Source: Rhyacophila brunnea (taxonomy: Eukaryota > Arthropoda > Insecta > Trichoptera > Rhyacophilidae). Taken from it: a stretch of DNA of 64,000 nt. The first letter of the stretch is position 1; every line of letters begins with the position of its first letter. The notes under the pieces were generated by a model, which had not been told where the DNA came from, searched no databases, and worked only from the letters and a program-made list of their open reading frames with translations. Shown here piece after piece: positions 1 through 12,711 of this stretch. The position numbers and the translations under genes were made by a program. Location: the NCBI GenBank assembly GCA_022495005.1, contig JAGYXB010001010.1, positions 1,612,001 to 1,676,000 of the forward strand. Reading direction: 5' to 3'.

Positions 1-960
1 TACATTATTCGTATGGTTCCTATACCATTCATCCGATTGCGATGAAACCTTCGTCAGTTGTTGTGATAACACCCGCAAAGGTTTCTGAATAAGTACAATA
101 ATCTCCTTCTCCTTCTTCTTTTTCATCATTCTATCTTCTTTATTTGTATGGTCCCTATACCATTCATCCGATTACGATAAAACTTTCGTTAGTGGTTGTG
201 CCAACACCTGCGAAGGTTCCTGAATTAGTACAACCATCTTCTTCTTCATTATATCTTCTTTTATTCGTATGGTTCCTACAATAATCATCCGATTGCGATG
301 AAACCTTCGTTAGTTGTTGTGGTAACACCCGCAAAAGTTTCTGAATTAGTACAACCATCTTCTTCTTTTATTTTATAATCTTCTATTCGTATGCGTTTCT
401 ATTCCATTCATCCGATTGCAATAAAACTTTCGTCAATAATTATGCCAAAACCCGCAAAGGTTTCTGAATTAGAATAACCATCTCCTTCTTCTTCTATTTT
501 ATCTTCTTCTATTCGCAATGAAACTTTGGTGAGTTGTCGTGCGCATGCCCACGAAGATTTCTGAATTAGAAAATTATCTTATTCTTCTATTCGTATGCGT
601 TCCTATAACATTCATCCGATTGCGATGAAACTTTTGTCAGTTGTTGTGCGCACACCTGCAAAGGTTTCTAAATTACTATTATATAAAATACAATGTTTAT
701 TGTTTGTTTGTTCCATGCAATTTTGATTTTTTTTACTATTTATTAATATCATTAATAACGTTTGCATATTTTGGATTCGATTTTAATTTAGTGGTCTTCT
801 GTTTGACCTTTACTCCTATTAGAATTATTTTCATACTGCCATATTGTATAACACAGATATTTTAATATTAAAAAAATAATTACCTCTTATTATTTTTTAA
901 ATATCTAAAATAAATATAACCACGAAGCGACCCTGTGCGAAGCCAGGTACTTCAGCTAGT
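1..960 (-). repeat. Minisatellite-bearing interspersed repeat
   Basis: Read on the minus strand, the element starts near 960 with ACTAGCTGAAGTACC, runs through an AT-rich unique part to about 680, and then becomes tandem units of roughly 120-130 bp. Each unit carries the word TTTCATCGCAATCGGATGAA. The same element lies in opposite orientation at 46243-48560. Short open frames here are products of the repeat, not genes. It sits where the last exon of protease A would be expected, so it probably fills intron 4 of that gene. Confidence 0.8.
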
Positions 961-986
961 ACTTAATAAAAATGATTTTTACAAAC

Positions 987-3900
987 CTGGCACGAGTCTT
1001 TACCACCTTTGTCGAATCCTGCACATAGCATTCGAGCAGTGATTGGCTGATTGATTTTCTTGTAGTTTGTACCACACTTAGCTCTATCTACCACAGGGAC
1101 GGTGACGTCACGCAAGGTGTTTGAAGATTGGCCATTTTCCTTTTAAAATAAACATTTGAAAATTAATCTTTATTAATCTAATTCATCTGATGTAAACAAA
1201 AAGAAGAACTTTTATTGGTCATCGTCGCGCAATGACAGTCGGTCGGTGGTGGGGTAAATTAATCTCAAATCAAGACTGTTTGATTAATAATTTATCTTAC
1301 AGACTTCTTACGGCAGGATCTTTACCTACTTGAAAAATTGCTTAGTAATTTTCACTCAAACTATATTCATAATCTCCTATTCAAATTTTCTCTAAAATAT
1401 ATCGTTGGAAAACACCTCAAAAATATATCTATTATACAAAATCGCTAAAAAGTTTTGGTACTTCCCGGGTCTATTTGGATGTTTATTTTTGAGACTCCTT
1501 TAGTTGAGGTTACGTGGATACTATCCGTAGATTTATCCAACTGCCTTTCTCTTAGATATGCTTACATATTGTAGTTTAAACAACAGGAAGATATCTATAT
1601 TGGTCACGTATTTTTTCCGACTTATACGCGGCGAAAATGAAAACTCTACCATTCTTGGAAGTATTGACCTAGCTAGTGTTCCTGATAACTATCTTAGAAA
1701 TCAGAAGCATCAGTTGTTTTTTTTCCCAAGGTGCAGAACTAACCTGACATTGCTGATGCTAATCGGAATGGCAATCACTCTATTCAACTAAATTGCTTCG
1801 AATATTAATATATTTCACCAACGTGAAGATGAGTATTTATAGGTGGGCGTTGTTTTATAAATTCTTAAAATAGGGTCAACTTAGCTCGTTCACTGTACTT
1901 TCATGGATCTAGAGTATGTATTCTATAAACTGGCGAACACGTCACACGGAAAGCATTGTGCCGTCTCGTTCAACTGTTCAAGTTTTCAATGAGTGGGAAC
2001 GAGGTGGATGGTGAAGCGGGGGGAAAACGGCACGCCAGCTTATAGAAGACAGACTCCACTTTATATTTTTGTACGTATTTACTCTTTATACAAATTTTCT
2101 AATACTGCATAATAAATTTCATTGTTTTTAAATGTCATATTGTGAACCTCTTCAATTTATATTTTTTTAAGTTTATAACAATATGTTAAATTTAAATATA
2201 AGGCAAATTTTCCCAAAAAAAACTTTTTTGTTGTCAAAATCGAAGAGTGGGTAACAAAAACAACATAATGTCAGAACTGAACCATTTTACAGGAGAGCAA
2301 AAAAACTTAATAGAATCTCTTCCTTGTGAATTATGATTTTTTTCTTTTAATGTGATACTGGGTACACAATATGTGCTTATTTTTCAATGATAAATAATAA
2401 TCATTAGAACTTTTGAAGTAGCTATCAGAAAAATATGTAATATACAGACGTCATTAATTGACTTAATTATTATGATGTATTTGTAGAAACTCTTTTGTCA
2501 AATGATTTTTTTTTTGCTAGATTGAAAAATATTTTAACACCCTTTAACTCGTATTATGTACTGTTTTTGAAAGAACAGTAAATGACAGCAGAGAACATGT
2601 TATAAAATAAAATCACATCTTAATCTAAAATATGAAAAAAAACTGACATGTTGTATTTGTAATCCACCCTTCAATCTTTAAGAAGAATTTAGTCAAAATA
2701 TTCGAAAAAAATGTTCATGCGGTAAAGAAAGTTCTATTGTATACCTACGATATGATTTTATAAAACATTTTCATATCTTACCCTTGTAGTACCCCATCCA
2801 GAGATAATAGTATTCGTACCCTTAGCAACACTTGATCCTGCGACGGCCAAAGAAACAATCTTGGCACTGTTACTGAGAACTATATCTTTGGGGGTGTTGA
2901 TAACAGCCACATCATAGTCATGGTTCTTGTTGTTATAGCTTTGGTGAACTTTAAAGGTCTTAGAGACGTACGTTGTTCCACCGCTGTTAAGGTTTGTGCT
3001 TCCAGTTCGAATAGTAACCGATTTGATACTAAAATAAATATATTTATTAAGTGATTAGTATTAATATTAAAAATAGTATTTTACAATAATGACATTTATT
3101 TTTGGATCTCTAATTTTTGACTTTCAACTGATTCATCATATTGTGCTTTTTTGCTTGCTTTAAGAAATATTAAGCATTCGATGCCATGACCACATTTTAA
3201 AGGAATCAATTATTGCCCTCCGATCCCATGTCCTTACGGTACATGACTCAACCCTGTACAAGCATCATTTTTGGGATAATTAAAATTTATTGATCTTTCC
3301 ATATTATAAAGCCCCTAGTTTAAAATCCCCCTAAAACGGTGTTTGAAGATTTTTGAGATATATATATATATTTAGATAGATATTTTTGTTATTTATATGG
3401 TGGCCAAAAATTGAACTTTAAAAAACGCTAATAACCGTCAATACGCATGATCAAAAATTAGGTAAATTTCAAAATCTGCTAAAACAGTTGGGTTTGCTTT
3501 TCAAATACCCCTAAAATGGATAAGCCAAAATACTCTTTACTACGTTAGAATGTACGAATCAAAAATTAATACACAAAGTTCACAGATTTAATAAAATATG
3601 TATATTATTCATTTTTCTCAAAACTACCTAAAATCATTTTAGGGGATTTTGAAACTAGGCGCTTCATATAGTGGTAAAACATGTCATCGCATTTTACGCA
3701 ATCTGTGTGCGTCTTCTTAGTTCTGCCTCACATCCACCTTTTTCACCAATGGTCAATTCTAGATGTATAAAATTGTGCCCGTTCTAGGTTCTTCGTGAGT
3801 TCTTTTTTATCAGCAGCGATTAGCGAGGTATCATCTACGATTCTCAAGTTATTTATTATCTGGTCACCAATTGTTATTCTGCCATGCCAATAATCTAGAG

Positions 3901-4695
3901 CTATCCGTATTACATGCTATTCATATAATGTATACATTAAACAACTGAGGAAATAAAACATATCTTGACAGATTCCGTTTTTAGTTTGGAATTAGTTTAC
4001 TTCGTATTTGTTATTTTTTTAATATTCATGCAACGTTTGAGAAAATAAAATGAGACTTACTTCGTCAAGCAGTGAGCCGCTGTAAGTATCCATCGTTTAC
4101 TGATGATTGATCCTCCACAAATGTAGCTATCTTTCCCATCGTAAGTGACAAGAGAAACCTGGTAAGGGTGCTTATTGATTGTCGTTTGTTGTCCGCCTAC
4201 AATCTTTTCCGCCGTTCCATTATTAGCCCTTCCTTCTCGCTCGGCTCGTGGATATCCTTAATAACACAAAATATTAGTAAAATGATTAGAAATATCGATT
4301 AATAATATATTTTTGATTTAAAGAATGATATTTTTCAGATTTTATTTCGACGCCGAATAAAACAAATCTCGAAAAAATGTAAATGAGATCATTATTTTAT
4401 GCCAATATTCTTTAACACAGAAATTTTCATTAGTTTATTTATGAAATTTTATATACTTAAATATCAATTTATTGTATCATTGTAAAATTTATCAAAAATA
4501 TATTAAACTTTATTTTTATCATTTCACTTCACATTTTCAGTATATCTAAATATTCCACTTTACATATATATATATTTTTTTTTAAATAAATACTAAAATA
4601 GTGTTTTTTATATTTTTTGAAACTTTATTAAAATTAATATAATATTTACCATAAGCACAACTCAAGAAGGCTACGACTACCAACGGCCGAAACAT
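987..4695 (-). CDS. Trypsin-like serine protease A (3' end beyond left edge)
   Basis: Secreted S1A protease zymogen. Exons on the minus strand are 4650-4695 (signal peptide [16 protein letters not shown]), 4061-4256, 2782-3028 and 987-1139, all with AG/GT boundaries and phases 1, 2, 0, 0. They give 214 residues. The propeptide ends AEK before IVGG, so activation should be tryptic. TAAHC supplies His57 and DYDVAV supplies Asp102. KDSCQ at the end of exon 4 places Asp at position 189, the trypsin determinant. The exon with Ser195 is not in the window; exon 4 ends in a good donor, so it should lie to the left behind the repeat at 1-960. Intron 2 holds a LINE fragment split by a MITE. Gut digestion is the likely role, inferred from the family and array. 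The start is the ATG just downstream of a TATA-like box. Confidence 0.88.
3190..3960 (-). mobile_element. LINE 3'-region fragment, split by a MITE
   Basis: The stretch matches, on the same strand, the LINE fragment at 35095-35605 in intron 3 of gene D. Shared words include CATATAGTGGTAA and CGCAATCTGTGTG. In gene D the corresponding sequence encodes [18 protein letters not shown], typical of the region after the reverse transcriptase domain. This copy is broken by stops and interrupted by a 357-bp element. It lies in intron 2 of gene A. Confidence 0.6.
3309..3665. mobile_element. MITE with GAAGCGCCTAGTTT inverted repeats
   Basis: The ends are imperfect inverted repeats of about 30 bp (AAAGCCCCTAGTTTAAAATC against the complement of GATTTTGAAACTAGGCGCTT). 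The flanking LINE sequence is continuous in the gene D copy (CTTCCATATAGTGGTAAG), so this element inserted at CATAT with an ATAT-like target duplication. There is no coding capacity. A relative with similar ends is at 58407-58893. Confidence 0.7.
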
Positions 4696-4900
4696 TGTAA
4701 AGGTTTATTCTGACAATGCGAAAAAATACGATGTTAAATAGTCACATTGAGTCATAGAAATTATCTTTGAATTGTTTTGTTATTGACAAGAATTTTTAAC
4801 TGCCAAGTGTATGACATTTAAAATAAAGGACATTTTTAAATGGTTGCTACTTAGGCGTTATTAAAGCGATAAAATAAATTGACTGAAGGTTTGAAATGTA
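4696..4900 (-). promoter_or_regulatory. Promoter of protease A
   Basis: On the minus strand a TATTTAA box lies at 4734-4740, about 40 bp before the ATG. A TCAG initiator-like word is at 4710-4713, so the leader should be only about 15 nt. A GATAA core at 4868-4872 sits in a block (AAAGCGATAAAA, then GACTGAAGG) found at the same place upstream of five other first exons in the array. Confidence 0.6.
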
Positions 4901-6424
4901 AATTTAGCTAATATTTTAACAACTAACAACGAAATGTAGAAAAATTAATATATATCTTTAAAACTAAATTTAGTTTTGCATGATAACTAAAAAAACAATT
5001 GTCTTACTTCATCGAGTTACAATTCAGTTGTGGAATATAATTCAGGGACAAGGTCTCCATTAGTAAGTATATATATATATATATATTATATATTAAGACT
5101 AACACTAGTCGCGACACAATTATGCATAATATACTACCGACGCAAATGTACAAATGCAAGAATTTATGCAAACGTTGCGATGTATCAAATAATTATTAAT
5201 ATCTACATACTACAGTCATCTAAGCTTAGCGTCCTTTTTTATACTGAGACAGATATAGATTCCTTCGGTAAAGTAATAAAAAAAGCACAAAAAACCGTGT
5301 TGACACTTTGTGCAATTGCTTCACCTGCGTATTTACGGAATCGTTTAGTGAATGGCAAGATGTTTATGTCATATTTAAAATAATTAAATAATTAAATTTT
5401 TATATAAATAAAAATATACCTAAGTAAGTTTACAAATAATTAAATGGTACAACGTTGATGTGAGTATAAAAACAAACATATACCGCTTTTAATTCTTGAA
5501 TATTTTATATCTTATAACTCAAGATTTGGTATTTTGTTTGACATGGTTTTGAAAACCTCCAAAAATTTGATAACTATAAGAAAATAAAAAAAAATAACAT
5601 ATAGTCACAGACATCTTTAAAAAATCATATGTTCTTCTATTATTTTATTATAGACATCATCGTTGCAAAAAAATGCTTTAAAATCCTTTATTTTTTATCT
5701 CTTATTCATGTTTTTACTTAAAACGGTATTACTAACAAAAAAAAAGTTTCGGACGACATCTGACTCTATAAACTGGCCCCAACTTGCAAATTATGATAAA
5801 TTAATAATCTACCCTCGTAAATCCAGAATTCACACAAAAAGCACGCACAACGTCTGCATCCTGAACATTCTTGAAATGTACGTAGATGCCACTCATATCG
5901 TGACTATATAGTATATAATTACGGTGTACGTAGGCAACCTGAGACCAGGTAAAGTGCGCGAAATAGATGCGAAGAGATCGTTGAGTTAGAAACAACAGAT
6001 ATGTCTTTAAGAAATCTGAAGTTGATTTAGAAATCCTCGTTTCCGTGAGCATATGAAATTAACTTTTAAACTTTTAGTGAACAATACAAAATATTGAATT
6101 ATTTTAATTAATATCTAAGGTATTCCATAGCGTAATAAATATCTGCCTAATTTCCCACAATATCTCAAGGGTAGCTAAAAAAGCTACCGTATTACTTCTT
6201 AATATGTATATGTTTCAATCTATATGTCGTCACTACTCAGATAAACGATACTTACTTTTTATCTCAGCCAATCGCTGACTAATGTCTACAGTATCATAAA
6301 AGCAGAAGGTCTACGCAGTGTTTCCCAACCTTATTTCTGCCCGGCCCACTTCAACGTGCCCCATGTACCCCTATCAAAATTGTATAGTTACCCAACTAAT
6401 TCTGATAAAAAAATTAATTGCTTC
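4901..6424. other. Intergenic, nothing recognised
   Basis: AT-rich sequence with a short (TA)n tract at 5070-5088. The open frames here are low-complexity and lack splice context or a recognisable domain. I see no RNA gene. Confidence 0.5.
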
Positions 6425-6955
6425 AAATAAAAAATGCTATTTTACCACGTTTTTATTAGCTCGTATTCTTGTTTGTCCAGTACAATTTTTTTATTGTTTT
6501 TCCATGATTTGTATTGAACGATTGAAGATTTTTAACTAACTTCCCGACTAGCTAGACATTTGAAACCTTTAGAATATATCAGAACACGACGACAATGCAT
6601 TTTTTAAATACTTTTAGCCATCTTTAAGCAGAATTGAATTCATTTTCAGTTAATTCTGTTTTGTATGGAAAGTTATTTCAGAAAAAAATCGTAAAAGGTA
6701 AAACACATTATTGGTTGCTAAGGGGTCCTAGCAACTAAATTATTAATATATACGTGCGTTACTATGGAAATCAATATGAAATATCAAAATGACATTTCAG
6801 TATTCTATATGTATTCATTATTTCTATCAAGTACAAAAAAAAAGTAATTAATATTACAAATAATTGTCAAGTTTATGTGATTCAACAGAAAATTTAAAAA
6901 CGTGGTATATAAAAAGTTCTTTTTATCTTGTAATTATTTAATTTAACTTTCGTAA
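6425..6955 (+). repeat. Interspersed repeat family X, copy 1
   Basis: A block of about 500 bp that recurs at 16105-16600 (same strand) and 19645-20100 (opposite strand). Shared words include TTCCCGACTAGCTAGACATT, GGTTGCTAAGGGG and GTTCTTTTTATCTTGTAATT. There is no coding capacity. It is probably a nonautonomous transposon; the ends are not sharply defined. Confidence 0.65.
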
Positions 6956-7699
6956 GTAAATAATATGTATATTATGTAACATGTACAACTCGGAAGAAAA
7001 TTAGTGCGATCCTTATGCTACGCTTCGTCTTCAAATGATTTTCAAGATGACCTTTTTGCTCCCCAAAATATTCAAATTGCTTCCAGTGGGGTGTACGCCC
7101 AACGTCCAGAATCACTGGTCTACAAAAGACACTAAATTGTGTGTATTGTAAAGATTATCCATTCATATTTGGTTGTCATTTTCCTCATTTTTCTTCGACG
7201 TCTCTGAAGATATAATGTAATACAGTGTATTATTACATATAATAAGTTTGTAATACCTACCTAATTATTATTTTATTTTGTGTATTTTCTATAGAATATG
7301 GCCATGCCATATTTATTGTTATAATTAATTTGTCTTTTAATGTTTAATTTTTTACTTTTAATTAGTATTGTAGCATTTCTATAATATTATAACATAATAT
7401 TGTATTGTTACTTAATGACCAATCATTGTAACTACAAACTATTATTTTATGATTTTTTTGAACATAATTTTCAATTTTGTCTTTCCTTTGTAAAGGACAC
7501 GTAGATTAAATTCAAACTAATAATTTTAAAAAAAGTATCTCTATTTTCCAAAGCCACATGTAATTCGATTTAATTAAATAATATTAACTCTGGAAAGATG
7601 AAAATAATAATATTAATTACAATAAAAGAATGGTTTAAAATAACAGATTTATTTTGCAAAATAATGGAATATATAAAAGCGGACAATAAAATAAATAGG
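6956..7699. other. Intergenic, nothing recognised
   Basis: AT-rich DNA without supported genes. A slightly more GC-rich patch at 7000-7135 may be a decayed transposon fragment, but I cannot assign it. Confidence 0.4.
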
Positions 7700-8340
7700 T
7701 ATCGGAAGATGGCCGAAATCCCGAAAGCCTAAATCCCTTAAGCCGAAATCCCGAAAGCCGAAATCCCGAATACCGAAATCCCGAACGTTGAAATCCCGAA
7801 TGGCCGAAATCCCGAATGGCCGGAATCCCGAAGGCCGAAATCCCGAAAAATAAAAATAAATGCAAACACCAATAATTGCGCAATCTTGAATTGCAAGATA
7901 GACAAAACCCCATTTTTTGTGGAAATATTAATTATACTATAATTAAAGATAAGTGTTAAGATTGCGCAATTTTTGCAGGAGAGACAAAAACCCACTTGTT
8001 CTACAAAAAAATGGTTTTTGTTTCTCTTGCAAAAATTGCGCAATTTAAGATTGCTCAATTACTGATGTTTGTGTTTTTTTCGTTTTTTTATATTTCAACA
8101 AAAAATGGGTTTTTGTCTCTCTTTTTTAAATTGTGCAATTCAAGATTAGAATGTGAAATTGGTTGTTTGTATTTTTTTATTTTTCGGGATTTCGGCCGTC
8201 GGGATTCCGGCCATTCGGGATTTCGGCATTCGGGATTTCGGCCTACGGGATTTCGGCTTTCGGGATTTAGGCTTTCGGGATTTCGGCCATTCGGGATTTC
8301 GGCATTCGGGATTTCGGCCTTCGGGATTTCGTCCAGCACC
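7700..8340. repeat. Inverted minisatellite element (GGCCGAAATCCCGAA units)
   Basis: Two arrays of 12-15 bp units face each other: CCGAAATCCCGAA-type units at about 7707-7850 and the complementary TTCGGGATTTCGG-type units at about 8182-8335. The 330-bp centre also contains inverted and direct copies of TTGCGCAAT and CAAAAACCCA words. The whole can fold into a long hairpin. The arrays are much more GC-rich than the surroundings. Open frames across them encode only repeat peptides. Confidence 0.85.
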
Positions 8341-8344
8341 CAAA

Positions 8345-9599
8345 ATTAAGTACTTAGTAAAGTGACCACAGAACAGATTAATTTTGTGTTCCCTGATGTC
8401 TATAATAGACGTATTTTTATTGGTAGGTGACGAGTTGGACTATTCTAAAATCCGCTTTGTGTATCACATGACGTTTGATTGCAATTCGGAAAAGCTGGTC
8501 ATCGCGGTTTTGTGTCAGCAAATTTGATGAGAAACTAAAATTATATATAATTACTTTATAGGCATGAAATGAAAACAGTTTTTTTAGTAGAAAAAGTCAA
8601 CAGAGTGGATTTCGTGACTCATCGACTCTAAATTATTAATTCTTCCTTGCTACATAAACACCGGAAGTTGTGAATAGGATATATATCCCATAATATGAAA
8701 CAAAGTTTTACTGGACACCCTCTATCATTTCCCACCTTTATTTACTGTGTTATGTACTTAGACTATGAAATATATGTATTAAAAGAACATAGGAATAAAT
8801 ACTATGAGGCATGATATTAAATAACCATGGTAATGATAACATGAATGGCAAACATGATCAATATCTCTATTCCAAAATCAATATACTTGAAAGACAGTCT
8901 CTAAATTATTTTTATATCTTCAAAGTATTCTGGAGAACGTTAAAGCCTTCTCGATACCTTCACTAGGTGGATCGCTGAAGAGACATAGCTATAATATTGG
9001 AAAGCATTCTTCAACCTTAAAAATGACAAGCATGAAAATAAACAGAATTAAAAATACCATCTTTTTCTCTAAGTATATGCTAAAGTACGGTCTACACATA
9101 GTTTTATATCGTAAATATTTCACTATAATAATGTTGTCATTAATTTTACTAATGGTTTTATAAATGCGTTTAAAAATTAATAAATCTAAAAAATCTTAAC
9201 ACCACTGCTCATGGATGTATTCAAATATGACATATTCTAGAACATTTTAGATCAAGAGGTTTAAAAGAATACTATTTTGTGTAATAAAAATGCTTTATGC
9301 AGTCATCAAATGCTTAAAATAAATATAAAGGATAATAAGGCTTCAAAATTATATGTATTGATTGTCTACAACGTTTAAGGAATGTTCAGGCTTATGCTCT
9401 GAAAATAGCATAAAATCTCCATTTTGACCTACGTGGGGCATGTGATCCCTTTAACATAAAGAGGTGTGATCATCCTTTTCATTCACTTAGAGTTTTCAAT
9501 AATAAAACGCTACTTATTATAAACTGTACCTACTAACATTATTAACTTTACTTTCAAACAGGTTATTGAATATTATGGTTTGTTAGTTAGAACGGGCAA
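8345..9599. other. Intergenic, nothing recognised
   Basis: AT-rich spacer with no supported coding region, RNA gene or clear repeat. Confidence 0.45.
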
Positions 9600-9905
9600 A
9601 GTTGCATTCAGCAATGAGGTTTATTTAACATGTTTGTTAATGGACTAAGACCTACCCAGAAAAGACCCTATATCCATAAATACTATTTGTATGTAACTAA
9701 AGACTTATTGAACTCACAATTTGGTGACAAGTTGATTTCGAGAAACGGACATATCAATTGGCCTATTTAATTGCCTAGTGCGATTTGACAACTTTGGATT
9801 ATTTCCTGCAAGACTCCTTAAAGTCATTAGTTCATGCTGATAAACTAGCAACAATTTATGCCTTTGAAGTTAAAATTGTTCGTTTTATTCGTAATCTTAA
9901 ATAAT
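9600..9905 (+). mobile_element. Mariner-like transposase remnant
   Basis: At 9828-9900 the plus strand reads HADKLATIYAFEVKIVRF, resembling the YADKPATIDALEENI region near the C-terminus of mariner-type transposases. The sequence to its left shares words with 15785-15950 in intron 1 of gene B. It is heavily decayed. It probably sat in intron 1 of the lost gene whose first exon survives at 10175-10220. Confidence 0.45.
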
Positions 9906-10174
9906 TTAATCAGAATAAAAAGAATAGGATCTTTAACTCATCGAATCGATAGGAGCTATTATGTGAAATCAAGATACAATAAAATTACAATGTAAAACAA
10001 TAATTATTTATCCATGGTTATTAGGGATGAGAATTTGTCATCTTATTTCTTTTATTATTTTAATAATACCCTTTATTGATCAGACCATATGCATTAAGTT
10101 TTAACAACATACATTTGTTATTTTTCTATTTTCTATTTTATATAGAGCATACGAATAATAAAATGTATATTTAT

Positions 10175-10220
10175 CAAAAGCACAACTCAAGAAGACAGAG
10201 ATTATTAACAAACAAAACAT
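10175..10220 (-). pseudogene. Orphan first exon of a lost serine protease
   Basis: The minus strand reads ATG then MFCLLIISVFLSCAF, clearly homologous to the signal-peptide exons of genes A-F (for example [16 protein letters not shown] in D). The splice donor that is GGTAAAT elsewhere is GATAAAT here, so splicing is broken. No protease exons 2-5 follow on the minus strand between here and gene A. About 150 bp of the former intron 1 (10020-10175) still aligns with intron 1 of gene B. Confidence 0.75.
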
Positions 10221-10450
10221 TGCGAAACTTTATTCTAATGAATTGCTGCAAACATTCGTTTAAATACCTGGTCACATTGAGAATATAATTATTTTAGAAT
10301 TATAGTATTATTGACAAGTAATATTTCACCAATGAAGACCATAGTATTTAAAATGTAGCAAATTGTGGCCATTTATCTGTTATTAAAGTGATAACAGTAT
10401 ATAGACTGAAGATATAAATGTAAATTTAAATAGTGTAGCAAGTATCTAGA
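10221..10450 (-). promoter_or_regulatory. Promoter of the lost protease, still recognisable
   Basis: A TATTTAAA box at 10259-10266 and the GATAA footprint at 10390-10394 (AAAGTGATAACA, then GACTGAAG) occupy the same positions as in the intact genes. Matches to the gene B upstream region continue past the footprint to CAAGTATCTAGAACA at about 10440. Confidence 0.55.
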
Positions 10451-12194
10451 ACATAGCTCGGCAACTTTACTTTAATAACAATTAGGGCGCATATATATAT
10501 ATATATATTTTTATTAAATAATGTTAAAACAATAATTATTGTTATTTTGTGTACTTCTTGTATATGTAATGCAAAGCAAATGACCGACAGAAATAGAGCT
10601 AATTTAGGAGAACCTTTATCGAGCTGTGGTTTGATCCAGGCTGATGTTGTTGACATCATCATCGCGATAATTCACAATTTGTTCTAATAATCATTGCGAT
10701 CGCAAGAAAAAAATATTTAGAAATCAGAAAAACAAACAATATTATGAACAACCATAATTTGAAAACATCTCATAAATTATGTAATCACTAGTGATCAGAA
10801 ACATATTTTTAAAAATAAATACGGAGCCCAGCAGTATTTATGTATATATTTTGATCTATCTACTAAGCTATGTGAGTTTAAATTAACTAGTCGTTTTACA
10901 CTTCTCTGAAGCGTTTTCAAATCGCGTTAATATTTGGTAGCTGACTTTTATATTTTAAGTATTAATTTGTACCTTAATTGATAACCGGTACCATCATCTC
11001 TCGAAATATTAGTTGTAAAGTACTTGTTCTTCCTAATAATTAAAGTATTCACAAGATTTAGGAATTTACAACGTATTTTTTCAAAAAGAATATTTCTAAT
11101 ACTTAGTTATATAATATATCTGAGTAGTTTCAAATTATGTATGATCAATATAGAATGTTACATTCGTAAATCTTGTGAATTAGTTGAAAAAAAAATAGTT
11201 ACATTCACGTGTAATATAATATTCTAACCTATCACAGACTAAATCCTACATTAACATATTTACAGGTAAATAAATAAATTGTTTTAAACTAAAAAAAATA
11301 ATATATTATTTAAAAAATTTAAAAGTAGGTACCATGTAGCAGTATTATTGAGTATTGGTTGTTTAACTTATAACTTTTAAAGAGTTATATCTAATAAGTA
11401 AACTCCATTAATGCCCAATACGTTAACATTGTTCCCTAAATTGACGATTTACGCCTCTTGAGTATAAGTTAAGTACTAATGATCTATTATTAGGCTTTGA
11501 CGATTTGTTATAATATGATTATCGAGTGCATTATTAATGAGATATGGGTTTTTACTAATTAGGTTTTTTACTAATACTTCAACTATTCATAATTTGTTTG
11601 TTGTATTTTTTTTATTGTTGACCCTTGACTTGATAGGTGGGTAATAAAGTTTTTATCTACTTTATTGTATTGATTTATTATAAACTACAGTTCAGGGTGT
11701 TCGTTGTCAGTGTATGTTTGCCTTTGGTGAGTGAACACAGCGCCTGAAGATGCCGAAAGGCAAACTCCGGGTAGCAAAAAACGACGCAAATGGACATAAA
11801 AAGAATTTGAAGTCATTCAAATTTATATTTTTATAATAATCGATGTTTTTTTTTAAATTTTTATAAAAAATATTAAAACCATAAATTAGTCAAAAATCTT
11901 TTAGACGATGCTTAGATAACTTAAAAAACTAAAAAAAATCATAATAAATGTGACTATAGAATAATGTTATAATAAGATGGGGACCTAAACAAAATTAACA
12001 TTTTTCTTAAATAATTGTAGGTTTATCTTTGACAATAAAAAAAACATCTTTTTAACGTTTTCAGATACATATTTATCAATTAATCCAGTTGAAATTGTAA
12101 ATTATCTAAAAAATGTCTCAAATTACAAGCTTCATAATATTAAATTTCTCCGCTAGGTACCTCTGGTAGAAATGCTGAGTAAAGACATCACCTT
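10451..12194. other. Intergenic spacer, nothing recognised
   Basis: AT-rich spacer with a short (AT)n tract at 10490-10508. A small patch at 11690-11790 (CTGAAGATGCCGAAAGGC) looks like a transposon end, but I cannot assign it. Confidence 0.4.
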
Positions 12195-12560
12195 AAGGGT
12201 CCATCTTTCACATTCATATTATTATGTGAGCATACGTTGTGCTTAAAACATTGTGGAAGATCACTTTTGAAGATACTTCTCAGACGTAGATAAAAAAATG
12301 TTTGTTGTTAAATGATGCGAATGTGGTTTTTTTGAAGTGTTCAATAATAAGCTTTATCGAGTTCACGGGCGACTTGTCACCCACTCCTGATGCATACAGT
12401 GTTATTATAGTGAAGGACTAATATATAATTAGAATAATTATCAATTTTGAAATTATGTCCTTATAAAATATACATAAAATAAGACATTTGAACATAATTA
12501 GTACATTAACACGTGCATATATTAAGAATATTGTCATTTTATATTTTATCAATATTCATA
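12195..12560 (+). repeat. Duplicated spacer block (pairs with 20325-20640)
   Basis: The block aligns with 20325-20640, sharing words such as ATGTGAGCATACGT, GATGCGAATGTGGTTTTTTT and CTTGTCACCCACTCCTGATG. The two copies occupy equivalent positions between a first exon and the next gene's last exon, so they are part of a tandem segmental duplication. Confidence 0.7.
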
Positions 12561-12711
12561 TTACCATCTTAATGAGAATTTATTATTACTTTTCATTGTT
12601 TTACTATTTGCAGTAGTATAATTAGTATCTATATTACAATAGTTTTAGTAGTTTAGGTTAATAAATCAATAGGTGTCTAAAAACATGTTCTATTTTCTAA
12701 TCTCTTTCTTT

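Noticed and set aside
1..960. Exon 5 of protease A
   Set aside because: I looked for the complement of a GDSGGP-to-GVYCDV exon on the minus strand left of 987 and found only the repeat; the exon is presumably outside the window.
7635..8365. Several overlapping open frames with SGFR or RNPE repeat peptides
   Set aside because: They occur on both strands and in several frames of the inverted minisatellite, so they are by-products of the repeat.
11690..11790. Hammerhead ribozyme or Penelope-type end around CTGAAGATGCCGAAAGGC
   Set aside because: The CUGANGA and GAAA core elements are not both present in the right arrangement and no Penelope coding sequence is nearby.
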